Both the position numbers and the translations under genes were made by a program. Below are positions 1-13,500 of a stretch of 64,000 nt of DNA, one piece after another. This DNA is from Syngnathus acus (Eukaryota; Chordata; Actinopteri; Syngnathiformes; Syngnathidae), in NCBI RefSeq assembly GCF_901709675.1, contig NC_051106.1, forward strand, positions 5,776,001-5,840,000. The letters are read 5' to 3'. How positions within the stretch are numbered: the first letter of the stretch is position 1; the number at the start of each line of letters is the position of its first letter. The notes beneath the pieces were generated by a model. That model searched no databases, was not told the origin of the DNA, and saw nothing but the letters and a program-made list of their open reading frames with translations.

Positions 1-1406
1 AAATCTATATTTGCTACAGGCGCCGAGCCAGGACGGGTACTAATATCCTTTGTGTGTCTATAAACACACAAAGGATATCCCTGGAGGAAGTATCCACCTT
101 TTCTATGTCCTCCTCCCAACAGGAAGGATTCATGTCCCAAATATGGGCACAGCTTCCCTTACCCAATAAGTTTCACTTTTGCTGTTGTAATTTTATATTA
201 TTGTCATGTCGTGAAGTTGGGAAGGGAAAAAAAAGATCAAGTATGTCTCTGTCTTTGTTATGACAAAGAGAAATCAAATTGGTGACTGTGTGCGATCATG
301 CCCTATCTATTCCAAACATGTTTTTTTCCCTTCCTTTCATGAAAGTGCTTGTTGAAGGCCTCCTCTTCTCTCCCAAGGTGACCTCACTCAGTTATAATGC
401 AGCAGCGCTCGACTATACCCCCCTCCCTCCCCTTTCCTCCCCCCCTCCCTCCTCCTATGTGCCATGTACCCTCCATCTGCTATTCTGCTCCTCTTAAAAG
501 CCTTTTTTTTTTTTACCCGGCACAAGCACAAGAGACTACAAATCACAATTTAGATTTTCTTTTGTGTAAATGAAGTCAGATTAACATTTTTCACTACTCA
601 CACCCAGTTACTCACACGCAGACTAATGCAACAACATAAAAATGTTTTTTTAAGTAGGGCTGGAACAGATTAATTATATTTCAATTCATTTCAGTGGGGA
701 GAATTGATTTGCTATACTTACATGTTTATTATTGTGCAATATTTTGAGATGACTACCGCTGGGAAAAAAAAGCATGATTCTGTTTTGTTAGGCACAACAT
801 TTGAAGCAGCTCTGATTTGGATATCATCATACTTCAAGGTTGTTAGAGTTGTCATAATGTTTGGGCAAGCTCGTCATCCTTAAAGCTCATTTGTGCTGTC
901 AGCTATCATACTGCTGTCAAATTGGGCGTAGCATAAATGACGATCGTGAGCTTTTTGCACACTCAGACGTCGTGATTCATCTGTGGTGAAAGCTCCTTTC
1001 TTCTCGCGACACGACGCCCTCTCACACCCTGACTTTGGCTGTTGCTATGGAGACCTAGGACAGTTGAGGAAAAAAAAGAGAAGTCGCTCAGCGCGTGACC
1101 TTTGCACAGCGAGGTCAGACGGGGAGGATGCCAGAACAGTGTTGTCACCGCCGAGTAAACAGACTCGTTGCTTCAGTCAGACAAAGAGGAAGATTAAAAA
1201 TGGGCGAGTCAGCGTCTTGTCTTGAGTGTGCATTCATTTCTTGTCTTGTGGTTGTGTTTGTGTGGTGAACATCATTAGATGTAATTAAAATTGAAAAGTT
1301 AAGTCTATTAACATTTTAAAATGTTAGGTGGTTAATAAATTTGAGTTAAATTGTGTCTTGATTTTTATTTTATTTTTTTAATTCTGTTAATGCTTATTTA
1401 AATGTA

Positions 1407-1471
1407 GCACTGTGGCGTAGCGGTTCAAACAACTGCCTCACTGTTTTGAGGTTCTGGGTTTGAATATGAGC
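1407..1471 (+). repeat. Degenerate tRNA-like SINE/LINE head fragment
   Basis: The segment reads like the common fish repeat opening in which a gene-like 'cactgtggcgtagcggtt' is followed by a 'gcctcactgttttgaggttc' type block and 'gggtttgaat', a decayed RNA polymerase III B box. It is too diverged to be a functional tRNA, and no cloverleaf closes around it. Family assignment is from memory of fish repeats. Confidence 0.45.
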
Positions 1472-4421
1472 GTGTGTATTGATGATTGAAAATGATTTCC
1501 TGGCTCCAACACATTTTTCATTTCAAATTGTGAAATTGACAGCAGGAAATAATATTCATCTCAGCCATGCTGATGGATGCAGAAAACATCTTCAGGTCTT
1601 CATGGCGCCATCACTGTGAGCACATTCCCGGTGCAGTTTCCATGGTAACTGTCGACAGACTGCCGTTACCAGTGCAGAGGATTGTGAGGTGAATTACACG
1701 GGAGCATCTGCTAGCAGGAAGACGAAGAGGAGGAGGAGGTGGAGGAGGAGAAGCAGGAGGATGGGCTTTACTGCACTTCCTGTCTTTATGTCTTGCTTCC
1801 TGTTTCCTCTCCTCAGTGGATCCATGCATTCATCCATCCGTTTCATGTTTTCTTGAACCTCGTTCTGCCTGCTAGGGCTTGTTTTTAAATATTCATCTCT
1901 CCTTTGTCTCTACATGACTGGAGATGTTTGGCAATACCACACACACATAGTAGATCTAAAAAGTCTACACACCCTATTCAAATGCCAGGTTCTTGTGATA
2001 TAAAAAAATAACCGTGTTGCACAAGTGTGCACACCCCTCCTATATCTATGATGATGATAATGGAGATTGCAGTGTGGTGAAATATTCATTAGAGCATGAA
2101 CGTGACACACGCACGCGTTTTTGTGTGAATACATAACGAACACTCCTTTCATACAAGGGCTCCTTGCAAAAGAGGCTCAGCCGGCCGTCATTTATCTTTT
2201 ACTAAACGTCACAATCTAATTAATGTTGGCAGGGAATTATTCACACTGTCCAACAGACATTTGCATGAAAGTAGAGGGGGGTCAATGGTGCCACTGTACA
2301 TTAAAAAGACCCTTTGAGCTGTTTGAAATTGCGCTTTCATTATATTCAAGTGTGTGTATATGTGTGTGCGTGTTCTCCATTAGACATGTTGGAACAGATC
2401 AGTGGAGACAAACGTTATGGTTTTGTTATGCAAGCTGTTTCTGAATTTTTTTTTTTTAAATTCTCCTCCCTAAAGTGAGCTCGCACTGCACTCTTGTGGA
2501 TGATAGGCCACACTATCACACAGACAAATAATAATTTTGATTCTTTAATATTGTGGTGCCACTGAATTGCAATGCATCATAGTGGGGGCTGTTTTTAATA
2601 ATTAGTTGTTTTTTTTAAAGTTTCGTTTATGACTATAAATGATTATACCAAAAAGTTTAACTTGTATAAATTACTTGAAAATAGGTTTTTCAAATACTTG
2701 ATAGATGAAGGTTACATATATATGTAAAAAACATATGCTATTTTGTTTTTGTTGAGTTTTACTGTCGACGGCATCACAAAGCGGAGATGAGTTTGGGCCT
2801 CATCCTGGCAATTTCTTTAGATGAAACTCACCTTTTTAGTGGTCGCTTATTCACGTTGGGAGGAGTATTTGACCCATCAATCAGAATGCAGTGACAAGTG
2901 TTGATACAATGGGTCTTTTCTCAAACAGAGGTTTCGCTGCTGTCTTCTCAATCATCTCTAAGCAGTAGCAACGGTTGGCTCATAGACAACAGAAACTGAC
3001 TGGTGCACGCTTCTACATGTCCTCTCCTGACTGTCTCAACCACAAACAAGTGCAACACTGTGTGTGTGTGTGGCAAGTGTGTGTGGTTCCTTTTTTTTAA
3101 TTTAATATTCTAGTTTGAAAGTTGCAGTTTGAAAGCATTTGTCTACCACTTTTTCTATTTCAGAATATTTTTTTCTTTTAATCTCTAAATATTTGCATTA
3201 TTTTTTCCTAATTTGATCAACATAGATGTGAATTTTTGTTTTATACCTCATTATTTTTTATAATTTTTCATTTGAAATGCACAATAAAATACCATGTGTA
3301 TAAAATGTAAAAATAACGTTATTTTGCCTTAATAGTGGAAGCCAAATGATGTTTATAAATTAATTTTCGTTAAATGTAATGCCATAAATTAATATCGTAA
3401 AATATTTATGACACGTTAATGTAACTAAGATTGTAGTATGTTATTTTTTTTCATATGTCATACACAGGCGCAATTCCAGCAAATACTCAGATTTGATTAA
3501 GATAAGAGATAATCATCCAACAATTGTGGCCTGTTTTACCAATGAAGTTAACAGGCAGTTATTGTTATTCCTTGCAAGGTGAGTCCTGATGACTCGTGAG
3601 AAGAAACCAAACTTGACGGTCTGACAAGGTGTGAAAAAAAAGTGGCAGAGCTCGTTTCGGCAGTCCATCCCACGCTTTCGTCAACGTTCGCTTTCACAGT
3701 TTGGCAGTCAATAGGTCACGTGTAATTGATTTTGAGTAGTCAAGCTCTATCTTGTCTCGCTGGACCAAACCAAGTGGTCAGTTGTGGACCATGCATCTGG
3801 TATCATATGCTTGTCCTGCATGTCTTTAAAATATTTCAGTCCCCTCTGCATGGCGAGTTTTCCATTCATCACAACAGCCGCTTCTCCAAGCCACCGTAAA
3901 CATTTGTAGCACTATTAATGTTGAATGTTTTCGGAGGACACGCATTTAGTAACTCCTGATGCCCTTCAAACAAAATGTCAACGGTTCTTTTGTTTGTGTA
4001 CTTTTGAGATGAGTGCTGGTGTCCAAAAAATCTTTATTGAGGACTGAATGAGAGTGTGAATATTTTTTTTTATGCCCTACAATGAATTGACTGGCAACCA
4101 ACCAGTCAGTCAAAATGGAAATATGATGCCTCATGGTCAGGTTAAAGCTACTTAATACTAAAATGATGGCAAAATTTCTCTTGGTTGGTATAAAAAAACT
4201 GAAGCGACAACTTTCCCAAGGATTGTGTGTTAAAATAACACCTTGTAGCGTTCATGATCACACAGGAATGTCACGCGTTGTGTTGGTCGACATTCCTCAG
4301 AAAGCCGGTCGGGCCGCTTCCTTAAAAGAAACTCTCATATAAAAAGTAAGCTGTCGCTTCTTGGTAAAGCGAATTGAGAAGAGCGAGGAAGATAACACAT
4401 GCAAAGAGTCGTGCTTTCGTG

Positions 4422-4486
4422 CCATCCATCCATCCATCCATCCATCCATCCATCCATCCATCCATCCATCCATCCATCCATCCATC
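4422..4486 (+). repeat. (CCAT)16 microsatellite
   Basis: About 16 uninterrupted copies of the tetranucleotide CCAT (ATGG on the other strand). ATGG arrays often mark the 3' tail of fish LINE/SINE copies, so this may be an expanded tail. It makes long artificial open frames in all phases, including a Trp-Met-Asp-Gly repeat on the minus strand, which are not genes. Confidence 0.95.
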
Positions 4487-7020
4487 TTGGAAAACGATTC
4501 TGTCGGAAAAGGAGAACATTTAACATATAATTTGCATAGATGTGTCAGCCTTTGCAATTTGTTCAGATAAATGAGTAGCTGCTTTTTTTTTATGTTCACC
4601 GGCGACATAATGACGCCAAGATTAAAAAAAGTGGTTTTGAAAATTTCCATTCTGATCCAACAAACGTACAAACGCAAATGAGAAAAAACATAATATTATT
4701 AAGAACAGAAAACCACACCTTGGAGTGAATAAAAATATCTTTTTGTTCCAACGCATAAACAGGATTTTATTTTGGCCCTTTCATCATCTGAAGATAAAAT
4801 AAAAATAACAAAGAACACAACAAATGTTATTTTTTTTAAGCACATTACTACTTAAACGTGACAATCAATTTTGTATGATGAACAAGTGTTGTTGTCAACT
4901 GTGAATGTTAGGTCATGTTCACAGCTCATAGGTCAAACAAGCTGCATGTTGTAAAGCAAAACACACACACAAACACTCCATTAAAAATCCCATAATCCCA
5001 CAACGCCTGACCACTTCTTAAGGATAAGTGTGTGTGCCTGTGTACACGTGAGTGTTTGGAAGAATACGGGTCAACCCTGCCTTCAGTGCCTCCGAGTGTT
5101 TTGAGTGTCATCAATGTGATCGACGAGATAGCATCAAAGCACTTCAGCAAAACACTCCCAAACGTTCTGAGTTGTTTTGGACCTCAAGCTTAAACGGAGA
5201 ACCCGTGCGAGAGATGATGTCATATTGTTCGCCAAACGCAGACACACGAGGCCGTGAGATCAGAAGCAGGACGAGAAGCAGTTAGAAGGGGGGCGAGCTG
5301 ACAATCCCACAATGTCAATAAATGGATATTTGTAGGTCAAACGTGTGCGCTCACGTGTTGTTGAAATGAGAATAATAATCACTTAACAAATGCTCTTTAA
5401 AGTCAACATACGATCGACACCCATCTGATAATCATCCCCACACACAACTGAACTGCTTTTTTGATTGTTTAGCCAACAAGGACTTTTCCAGCTATATGTC
5501 AGTGTGCTTCTGAGCTAACGGTCCCGACACACTTGTACACCTCAAACAGGTCCGGACATGCTGGAGAAATGGATTTGCATCCTATTTACATCCCGGTTAG
5601 AGTGCGCAGCCAGGGTAGGGGTCATTAAAAAGCAACTGTCTTCCAGGATGAGAAAAAATGGGCCTGTGTTATTCAATGCAAAAAAATAAAAAAATTTGAG
5701 TAATAATGAATAAACGTAAGGAGAGCAAAAAAATATGAACAAAAGTAATTGGACAGTATGAAGGGATTTTGATCGTTTTAATCATTTCATGTCAGGCAAA
5801 CTGTAAAACTAATACAATACCATATGAGATGCACAATGGCATCAAATGGACAAGACAGGTTTGCTTGGTAAATGTTTTATTTCATAACAGAATCAACATA
5901 GCATTCCCCAGGGTGTTGCGATCTGCTTTCAAAAGGTATAATTTAGCCCGCTGCAAAACGTTTGCAAGGCAAACAAGGATGAAGCTAGAAAAGCACCTCG
6001 GGGCACACCGTAAAGGAGTTTCACATGAGAGCAAATGAAGAATTGGTGACAAAAAAGAAACAGTCCGGGGCTTACCTACGGATACACACCCAGTACTTAA
6101 AGGGGAGCAAGATGCAAAACTAATCCTGCAACGCCCTGCCTCAACGTACGTCCTGACACTCTCAATAATTTTCTCTCAGGGCAGCGGTCTTCAATTTTGG
6201 GAGGGGGGTCTGGAACCATTTTATTGACTCAGTTGTCTCACAGATCATATATGTCTGTGTCGAGTCAGCATCCAGACGGGACCCACCACCATCAGCAACA
6301 AGGCCCCCTCCCCCCTCCCACACACACCGTCCACTCCATCCCTACTGTCCTCAATGCAAACACAAACAAGCTCAGAGAGAAGCAGGTGTATTTCCTCTGG
6401 GATATATAAACAGTAAAGCAGGATCTGGGAGGTGGAGGGTTGAGAGAGGGGGGATTACAGTTAGTTTCTATCCCAATGTGTCTGTGTGTGTATGGGAGGG
6501 GTCGCTGATAGCATCTCTAAGACCCCTTTGTCTCCAACAAAGCTATTTGTTTGCACCTAAAGCATTGCTTTTTCTCTCCGGCTTTGTTTTTTTTTTTATC
6601 ATCTATATTTATTTAGACCACATTGTGACCCCTCAATCAGCTGTTTTAGTGGCACGATAATAAACAAATGGCGTTTTACTGCCCCTCAAGCTCACTCCTG
6701 ATTTGCATGTATGCCAATTGACTGTTCAATTTGCAATCTTTCACAATTCTTGGATGATTTGCATGCTGCTTTACCTGCAGGTTGATACTCATCTTCACAG
6801 TGAAATTGGGGTGCAGTATTAGACCACTTCACCTCGTGGTGCAATTTACGTACCCCACTTTGCACTTAAGGGACTTAGGTGACAAGAATGATCTATGTTG
6901 AGGGTGATTGAAATTGATGCAAAATGAAGGCTGATGAAAATTAAAATTCCTAGAAAAAGTCTAACATAAATATATGGCAACTGTATGTAGAAATATTAGT
7001 CCAAATAGCATGAGTTGATC

Positions 7021-7080
7021 TGAATGTCTGAATGTGAATGTTTGTCTGTGCCCTGTCAGCGACCAGTCCTGGGTGACCCT
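7021..7080 (+). repeat. LINE-like 3' tail fragment
   Basis: Contains 'gaatgtgaatgtttgtctgt', then 'gccctgtcagcgaccagtcc' and 'tgggtgaccc'. This is the recognisable order of a widespread fish LINE/SINE 3' region (normally 'tggcgaccagtccagggtg'). It is diverged and short. Confidence 0.5.
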
Positions 7081-7254
7081 AATGTACTATAACTACTATT
7101 AAGAGTACTTTTATTTAGTAGTTTTTTCAGATAACATTTTGCTTCTATGATGACATTTAATAATACCTAATAATAACATTTTAGGTGACAGTGACATTTA
7201 AAAACAGCCTTGTCAAATCTCAGTTGATATTTTTACTACTGTCATGAATCAAGT

Positions 7255-7555
7255 AGTCAACCGGCTCAGCCAATCACGGCATCGGAACGGGTAATGGACA
7301 GAGTGGCCCCGCCCACCGGACACCTGTAATCCAATCCGTGTCGCCTTCACAGGTAAAAACCGGCCTCGTTATCTCAGTAATGCCCCCCCTCAAAAAAAGC
7401 GAGTCGAGCCGACAAAACCCGTTCTACTCCGCCGGGGACACCTTGTTTGTTGCCGCTGCCCTCATCCAAACGTTCGCGGCGCCGTTTTTCTACGCTTAAA
7501 AGAAGACGGATCGGATTTTCAGTACCAACTAGAAAGTCCAGTTCGACCGACCGAG
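7255..7555 (+). promoter_or_regulatory. grhl1: Probable grhl1 promoter and 5'UTR
   Basis: GC and CpG content rises sharply against the AT-rich upstream DNA. Two CCAAT boxes lie at 7270-7274 and 7331-7335, and I see no clear TATA box. The stretch runs directly into the grhl1 start codon at 7556. The transcription start cannot be fixed by eye. Confidence 0.5.
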
Positions 7556-10500
7556 ATGTCACAGGAGCATGACAAGTAAGTTGTCCTGGCCTCGCCACTT
7601 TCTCGCCCTCACAACAAACCACCTCACACTTAATAGTCACACTTGTTAATAACAACCTTTCTGGATTTTTTAAACATCTTTTTTTTACGACAATTTTCAT
7701 CCTGGAGTTTAAAAGTTTGTTTTGATTTCCCTCTGACCAGCTGCTTCTCCTTTGACGTTTATTTTTTTTCTTATTTTTTAAAGTTTCCCCTGAACGCACC
7801 AGGCTGTTAAAATGTCACTTTAGGAATGACTCTTTTGTTTTATCTTGTTGTTAATGGTAAGTTTTTTGATACAGGCATCTCCTGTCATGTGTGATTCACC
7901 TGTCATGTTGGAGCCTGTACAGGTGGATCAGCACCTGTTGTCAGAGTACAGGCGCCTGTTAGAATGATCAGAATAAAGAAAGAAAGAAAAAAAGGACTGT
8001 CCCGTGAGGGTGATGGCTGTTTTTTTTCCATTTTGGATTGTTTGATTTGGCCCAGAGCGCTAAACAGTTGGGCCCTATTATGTGTTTAGTCCTAATGATG
8101 TTTGTTCAGGAATAAAGTGCAGTGGGGGTGATGTCACATTAAATCTTCCTATATTTTGTGTGTAAAAAGTCATCAGCTTCATACTGCTGCATGCAAATAA
8201 ATTGGTGGTTTTTTTTTTTCTTTCATGCTAAATATGCTTAGGTCATCATTTTTTTTCGAGGGCAATGGCAAGGAGACTTTTTGGAATGAAATTGTACACC
8301 TGTTAGGCGTTGGCTCCACTACAACAATGTAAGCAAACGCGGGGGGTCCTTTGAGGTTCGCGATGAGTTTGGTCAACTTTTCTTTTTTTAAATTATTTAA
8401 TTGAATGTAAATCCCCATGTGACTCATCCAAACTGTTTTTTCCTCATGAATGTTATTTTCCCAAGAGTTTTATTGCTCCTAAATAATGCTTCTTATCAGG
8501 TTGCGGTTTTATTGAAAGGCACAATTAGATCTAGGATTACTAATGAACACTTTGCAAGAACAATTGAGAGGGAAAAGGGTGCATTTGTTGTAGATACTAT
8601 GCATAGAAACTGAGCCGCGCAATCGTTTGTTCGTTTGGCGGTGTTGTTCAAGATGGTTCGCAGCTCACCTTTAACCAGAATGAGGCCAAGCAAAAAGAGA
8701 TTAATTTAATGCTTTGGTCCATTCATTCGGTATCAGTGCTAGTTTCCAGAACAGAAAATGGATAAAGATGCAAAAGTGTCAAATTTTCAATAGTGTTTTG
8801 AAATTCTTTCTTATCAAATTAACCATCTAGGTTTTGGCCGAGAGAAAATATACAGATGGTGCTTTTGACAGTTCCTCGAATTTGTTTTTAAAATTTGACG
8901 GCAGGCCAAATCAAATGCTTATGGTGGGGGGGGCTCATGTTCCCCACCCAAATGTTAAATTAAACGAGAACTCAGCTCATAATGCCATGGAGGCTTCGTC
9001 ATTAATATTACCATAAGCAAATATATTCTGTGCAAACGGGCCTGAGCCAATAGTAAAAAGTCCAATATTTTCCTACATGTTGATGGGTGTTTTATTTTCA
9101 TCTCTATTCGAAGAACAGGAAGTTCTGAGCTTAGAGGCTCGCAGTGATGACAAAACAAGCCAAAGGGGGTTCAAACTCGCACGCAAGTATCTGAATATTC
9201 AGTTTGTGTTGACAAAGCAGCAGAGGAGGCGAAGCAAGGCAAAAGCGCTGGGGCACATCCAAGTTTACTCTCGTCATTTTCCAGTAAGTCGTCGTCTTTG
9301 AAAACCCAAAATTGCCACAACGCCGGAATGCGGCCCGGTCTGGTGCGTCACCTGCAGTTGGCGTGCGGGCCTATGAGATGGCAGCGCCCAAGTTGTTACA
9401 CTGGCCAAGCCTGTAGAGCATCTTTTCTCAAGGCGGATCGGTCGTTCCATGACTGAGATTTGTTGCACAATCACAGAAGAGCCTGAACAACTGGTCTTGC
9501 AGATAAAGAACTCTTTCACTTCCCATGTGGCTATTTTGAGACAAGGACGTCATTGGCGTGATCTTTTATTGACATGCTTAATCCTTAAAATGAAGAAGGA
9601 GAAGGATGGGCTCAGTTTAAACCCCGGAATGGTCGCCAGCCAATCACAGGGCTCGCATATACACAAATTCACATTCACACCGATCATTTAAAGAATCTCT
9701 ACTTCACCCCAAATAAAGGTTAGATGTCCTGATAATATGATCCGATCTTTTTGGCCATGACTAAGCGTTTGTCATCTTTGCTTTGCAGCAAGCGTGCCGT
9801 CCTGGTCGTGCAGAATGACCCAAACTATGGCGGCCAGCGTCGCTCCTTCACCACAGAAGATGAAGCCTGGAAGTCGTTCCTGGAGAACCCCCTGACGGCG
9901 GCCACCAAGGCCATGATGAGCATCAACGGGGACGAGGACAGCGCCGCTGCTCTGGGTCTGCTCTATGATTACTATAAGGTATACCTGGCGGGTCAAAACT
10001 TTCTCGTGACACAATCACAGTGGTCTTGCACTCAATTAAAAGTGCAAAGGGGAGGGGGGGATGGAGTGCCTTTGCAAGTTCATCATAAGCGGCGTGCATG
10101 GCGTGGCGCAACATCTGTGAGGCAGAGCGTGTAGCGCGCCACATGTAACTGAAGACGGCAGCCTGTGGCGATGTGATGTGGTCAGACGCTCAGCGGCTGT
10201 GTTTACCCTCCCATACAGGTGCCCCGGGAAAAAAGAACTATAACCCAGGGCAAGCCAGATGCGTTGGTCTCTGATGTGGATCCCAACAAAAGGTACGGCC
10301 TGACATTTATTTTATTTTATTTTATTTTATTTTATTTTATTTTATTTTATTTTATTTTATTTTATTTTATTTTATTTTATTTTATTTTTGGGGCGGGGCA
10401 TTTAAAGGTGTATTATTTTTCTGCAGGCACCAGCTTCAAGCAGCACATGGCATCCCTCCTCTTCCAGAGACCAGCATGGATAACAGAATCCAAGTCCTCA

Positions 10501-13500
10501 AGGGGCCCTTCAACATTCTCCAACTGTCCCAGGACAAGAGAAATCAGTTCCCATCACCAGGTAGATGTTCCTTCACCTTTAAATCATCTTCTTTTTCCGT
10601 TATTGTCATCTCATTGTCACATGACGTCTTTCATTCAGACACGACCGTCACCGTGTCCATCGCCGCCCTGCAGAACTACCCGCACGTCAAGACCGAAGTG
10701 CCCATTCACGGTTTGACCGTGCCCAACAGCTGCGCCGAAACCGAAAGCCACGTGGGGGTCTTTGACCGCCCTCAGCTGGCACACAATTCGGTCCAGTTCA
10801 GCCCCAGCACGCAGTCCCGCACGCCCCCAGACTCCACCTTCTCGGAGAGCTTTAAGGACGGTTCCCAGGAGGTGAGCAGAATCCTCCTCTTCTTCTTCTT
10901 TGCCACTCAGATCTGGCTCATCGAACAATAGCGTTTTCACCTGATCCCGTGGAGTCCACGGTGGGCTTGGCCTCCATTGGTTTTATTTGAACACGGCAAA
11001 ATGGCAGCTAGTGTGTTATTATGCCATTGTCTCAGCAATACAAAGTGTTGTGCTGTTTCCTCAACAACAGCCAAAGGCCCTTACTATAGTAATTTTTTTT
11101 TTTCAACCATTTACCACGGAAAGAAAAAAAGACTAACCAACAACTATGAGTGCAACAAAAATAACACTGGATGAGAATAAAATATAATTGATTGGGAAAG
11201 TAATTAGAAAAACTGGTGGTTGGTCTTTTCAGTTATTTTTTGAATTTATTTTTCAGGATAAGGAAAAAAAAGTTGTTGTTTTTTCTTCGTGCAGGTGTTT
11301 TCATTCCCGGGTGAACTTCAGTTACGTATGAGCTCCATGACACCTGAGGACTACACGCAGTTTGACACGGTGCCGGGGTAAGTCACCAACTATACTTCAG
11401 TCATTCTTTCACATTCCACTAGGGGGAGCCCACTTATCACTCAACACTGTAGAAATAGATGGATAGCTTCATGTTTCTCCTGATATCTCTCCATCGTAGG
11501 AATAATTTCGAGTACACCCTCGAAGCATCCAAGTCTCTGCGTCAGAAGACAGGGGACGGGACCATGACGTATCTGAACAAGGGTCAGTTTTACCCAATCA
11601 CCCTTCGTGAGATTGACAACAAAGGCCTGCAGCAGCCAATCACCAAAGTCAGGGTGAGAATTGATGAGCTCCAGCCCCATTTGTACTACTTTTATTCCCA
11701 CAAAAAGACCCACAGGGTATACTGAAGACTGCTTGTGCTATCACAGAGCGTGGTGATGGTTGTATTCGGGGAGGAGAAGTGCAGAGAGGACCAGCTCAAA
11801 CATTGGAAGTACTGGCACTCAAGACAACACACTGCCAAGCAGAGGTGTCTCGACATTGGTATATTTATTTATTTTTAATCAATTGTTTTCTACATAATAA
11901 CTTGAAATTTCTAATGATGCAGTATTATATGTCAAAATTTCTGCAGCTGACTACAAAGAGAGCTTCAACACGATTGGCAACATCGAGGAGATTTCCTACA
12001 ATGCCATCTCCTTCACATGGGACACGAATGAAGAGGCCAAAGTAAGAAGGAAAAAAATTACATACACACACACACATGCACTGTAATGGGTATACATATT
12101 CCAGTTACTAGAGTCGATTAGACGGAGAGAGACTTTATTCATCCCGTGAGAGAAAGCCCTGATGTGTTGTTTCACTGTCACGTTTGAGAGGAAAGATGAA
12201 TGATATAATTGGGCCTCCAAAGAACCTGGCGCCACACATGCACACACACACACACACACACGCACGCACACACACCCACACACCAGGATGTGACTCTAAC
12301 CGTCTCATGACTCCAGGCCCATAGGATGTTCATCCTTGTAAGTGCATTTGTGTTTTTTGTCAGCAGTTTTTTTGTCCTATTTCCAAAATGATGTTATAAT
12401 GTAAACTGGATATGAATTTAAATTAAATTAAGCCTATAAGAATAACCCCCCAAAATTAAAAATGAATTTAATTGCATATTTATAAAAAAAAATAATAATG
12501 AAAGAGATTTTTAAATAAAATTCAAAGAAGAAAATAGTACAAGTTAAATTTCATATTATAGGCAAGAATATTGTCGTTTATCGACGTTTATTTCGCTATT
12601 AGTGAGAAATAAGTGCGAGCCTGTGTTTACGGGATTTGCCCACTAGAGGGAGGCACAGCACTGAACAGTACACGCTCGTTGCATTTATCCAGTCGGTCCT
12701 TCTGCTGCTGCTGTCATGAGCAGTTCTGTAACAGGCAGCAGTTGTATAATATGTCATTTCTTCCATGTATTTGGATCGCCTGGGATGTAGTTAGCTCGAA
12801 TGGTTATCAAAGCTGCCTCAGACTGTTCCAATCTCGGCTTAGGCTTTGCTGTGCAAAGTTTCAAAGTTCCCCTCTCGTGCTTTAGAGATTTTTTTTTTCC
12901 TCCCATACTTCACAAAGTTCATGTTAGGTCTGTTGTATAAAGTGAACTGAGCCAAATCAGACAAAATGAAGCTTCTCCCCCTTACATCACAAAACGTCAC
13001 CATAGCAACATTTTTGTATTAGACACGGCTTTGGCCTGAGCAAGTTTTCAGCAAATAACAGAAGATCGGTTCTCTAAAAAAACCAAAATGTGCCTTCCTC
13101 AGATCTTCATCTCCGTCAATTGCCTGAGCACGGACTTCTCATCTCAGAAGGGCGTGAAGGGCCTCCCTCTCAACCTGCAGATCGACACGTACAGCTACAA
13201 CAACCGCAGCAACAAGCCCATCCACCGGGCCTTCTGCCAGATCAAGGTGTTCTGCGACAAGGGGGCCGAGAGGAAGATCCGAGACGAGGAGAGGAAGCAG
13301 TCCCGCAGGAAAGGCAAGGTGGCCGACCTCAACCCGGGCCTGTCCTGTGAGTGGCAACGCCTCGGAATGTTACGAGGCAACAGCGTGGCACGCCGGCGCC
13401 GTAAACAGACTTTAACCGCTTCTTATTTTACGACCCTTTTTACAGTCGTGGATGTCAAAGTGCCCATCCTGCAGAAACGCAACGACGTGACCATCTTCAA

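Larger units (their letters stand above)
1..7250. other. Non-coding region upstream of grhl1
   Basis: I see no convincing exon in these 7.2 kb. Open frames are short, lack splice-consistent partners and resemble no family I know. The stretch is AT-rich with several poly-T runs, a pyrimidine-rich block near 415-470 and a purine-rich GGA block near 1720-1765. It also holds the repeat fragments listed separately. Distal enhancers of grhl1 could lie here, but nothing in the sequence alone proves it. Confidence 0.6.

Noticed and set aside
1407-1471. tRNA gene
   Set aside because: Only a decayed B-box-like stretch is present and no cloverleaf can be formed.
4297-4677. 126-codon minus-strand open frame with a Trp-Met-Asp-Gly repeat
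   Set aside because: Produced entirely by the CCAT microsatellite; the repeat is open in several frames on both strands, and the flanks look non-coding.
10219-10716. Continuous 165-codon frame through the TTTAT repeat
   Set aside because: Starts in grhl1 exon 3, runs through the intron microsatellite and leaves frame; splice sites at 10293 and 10426 give the conserved protein.
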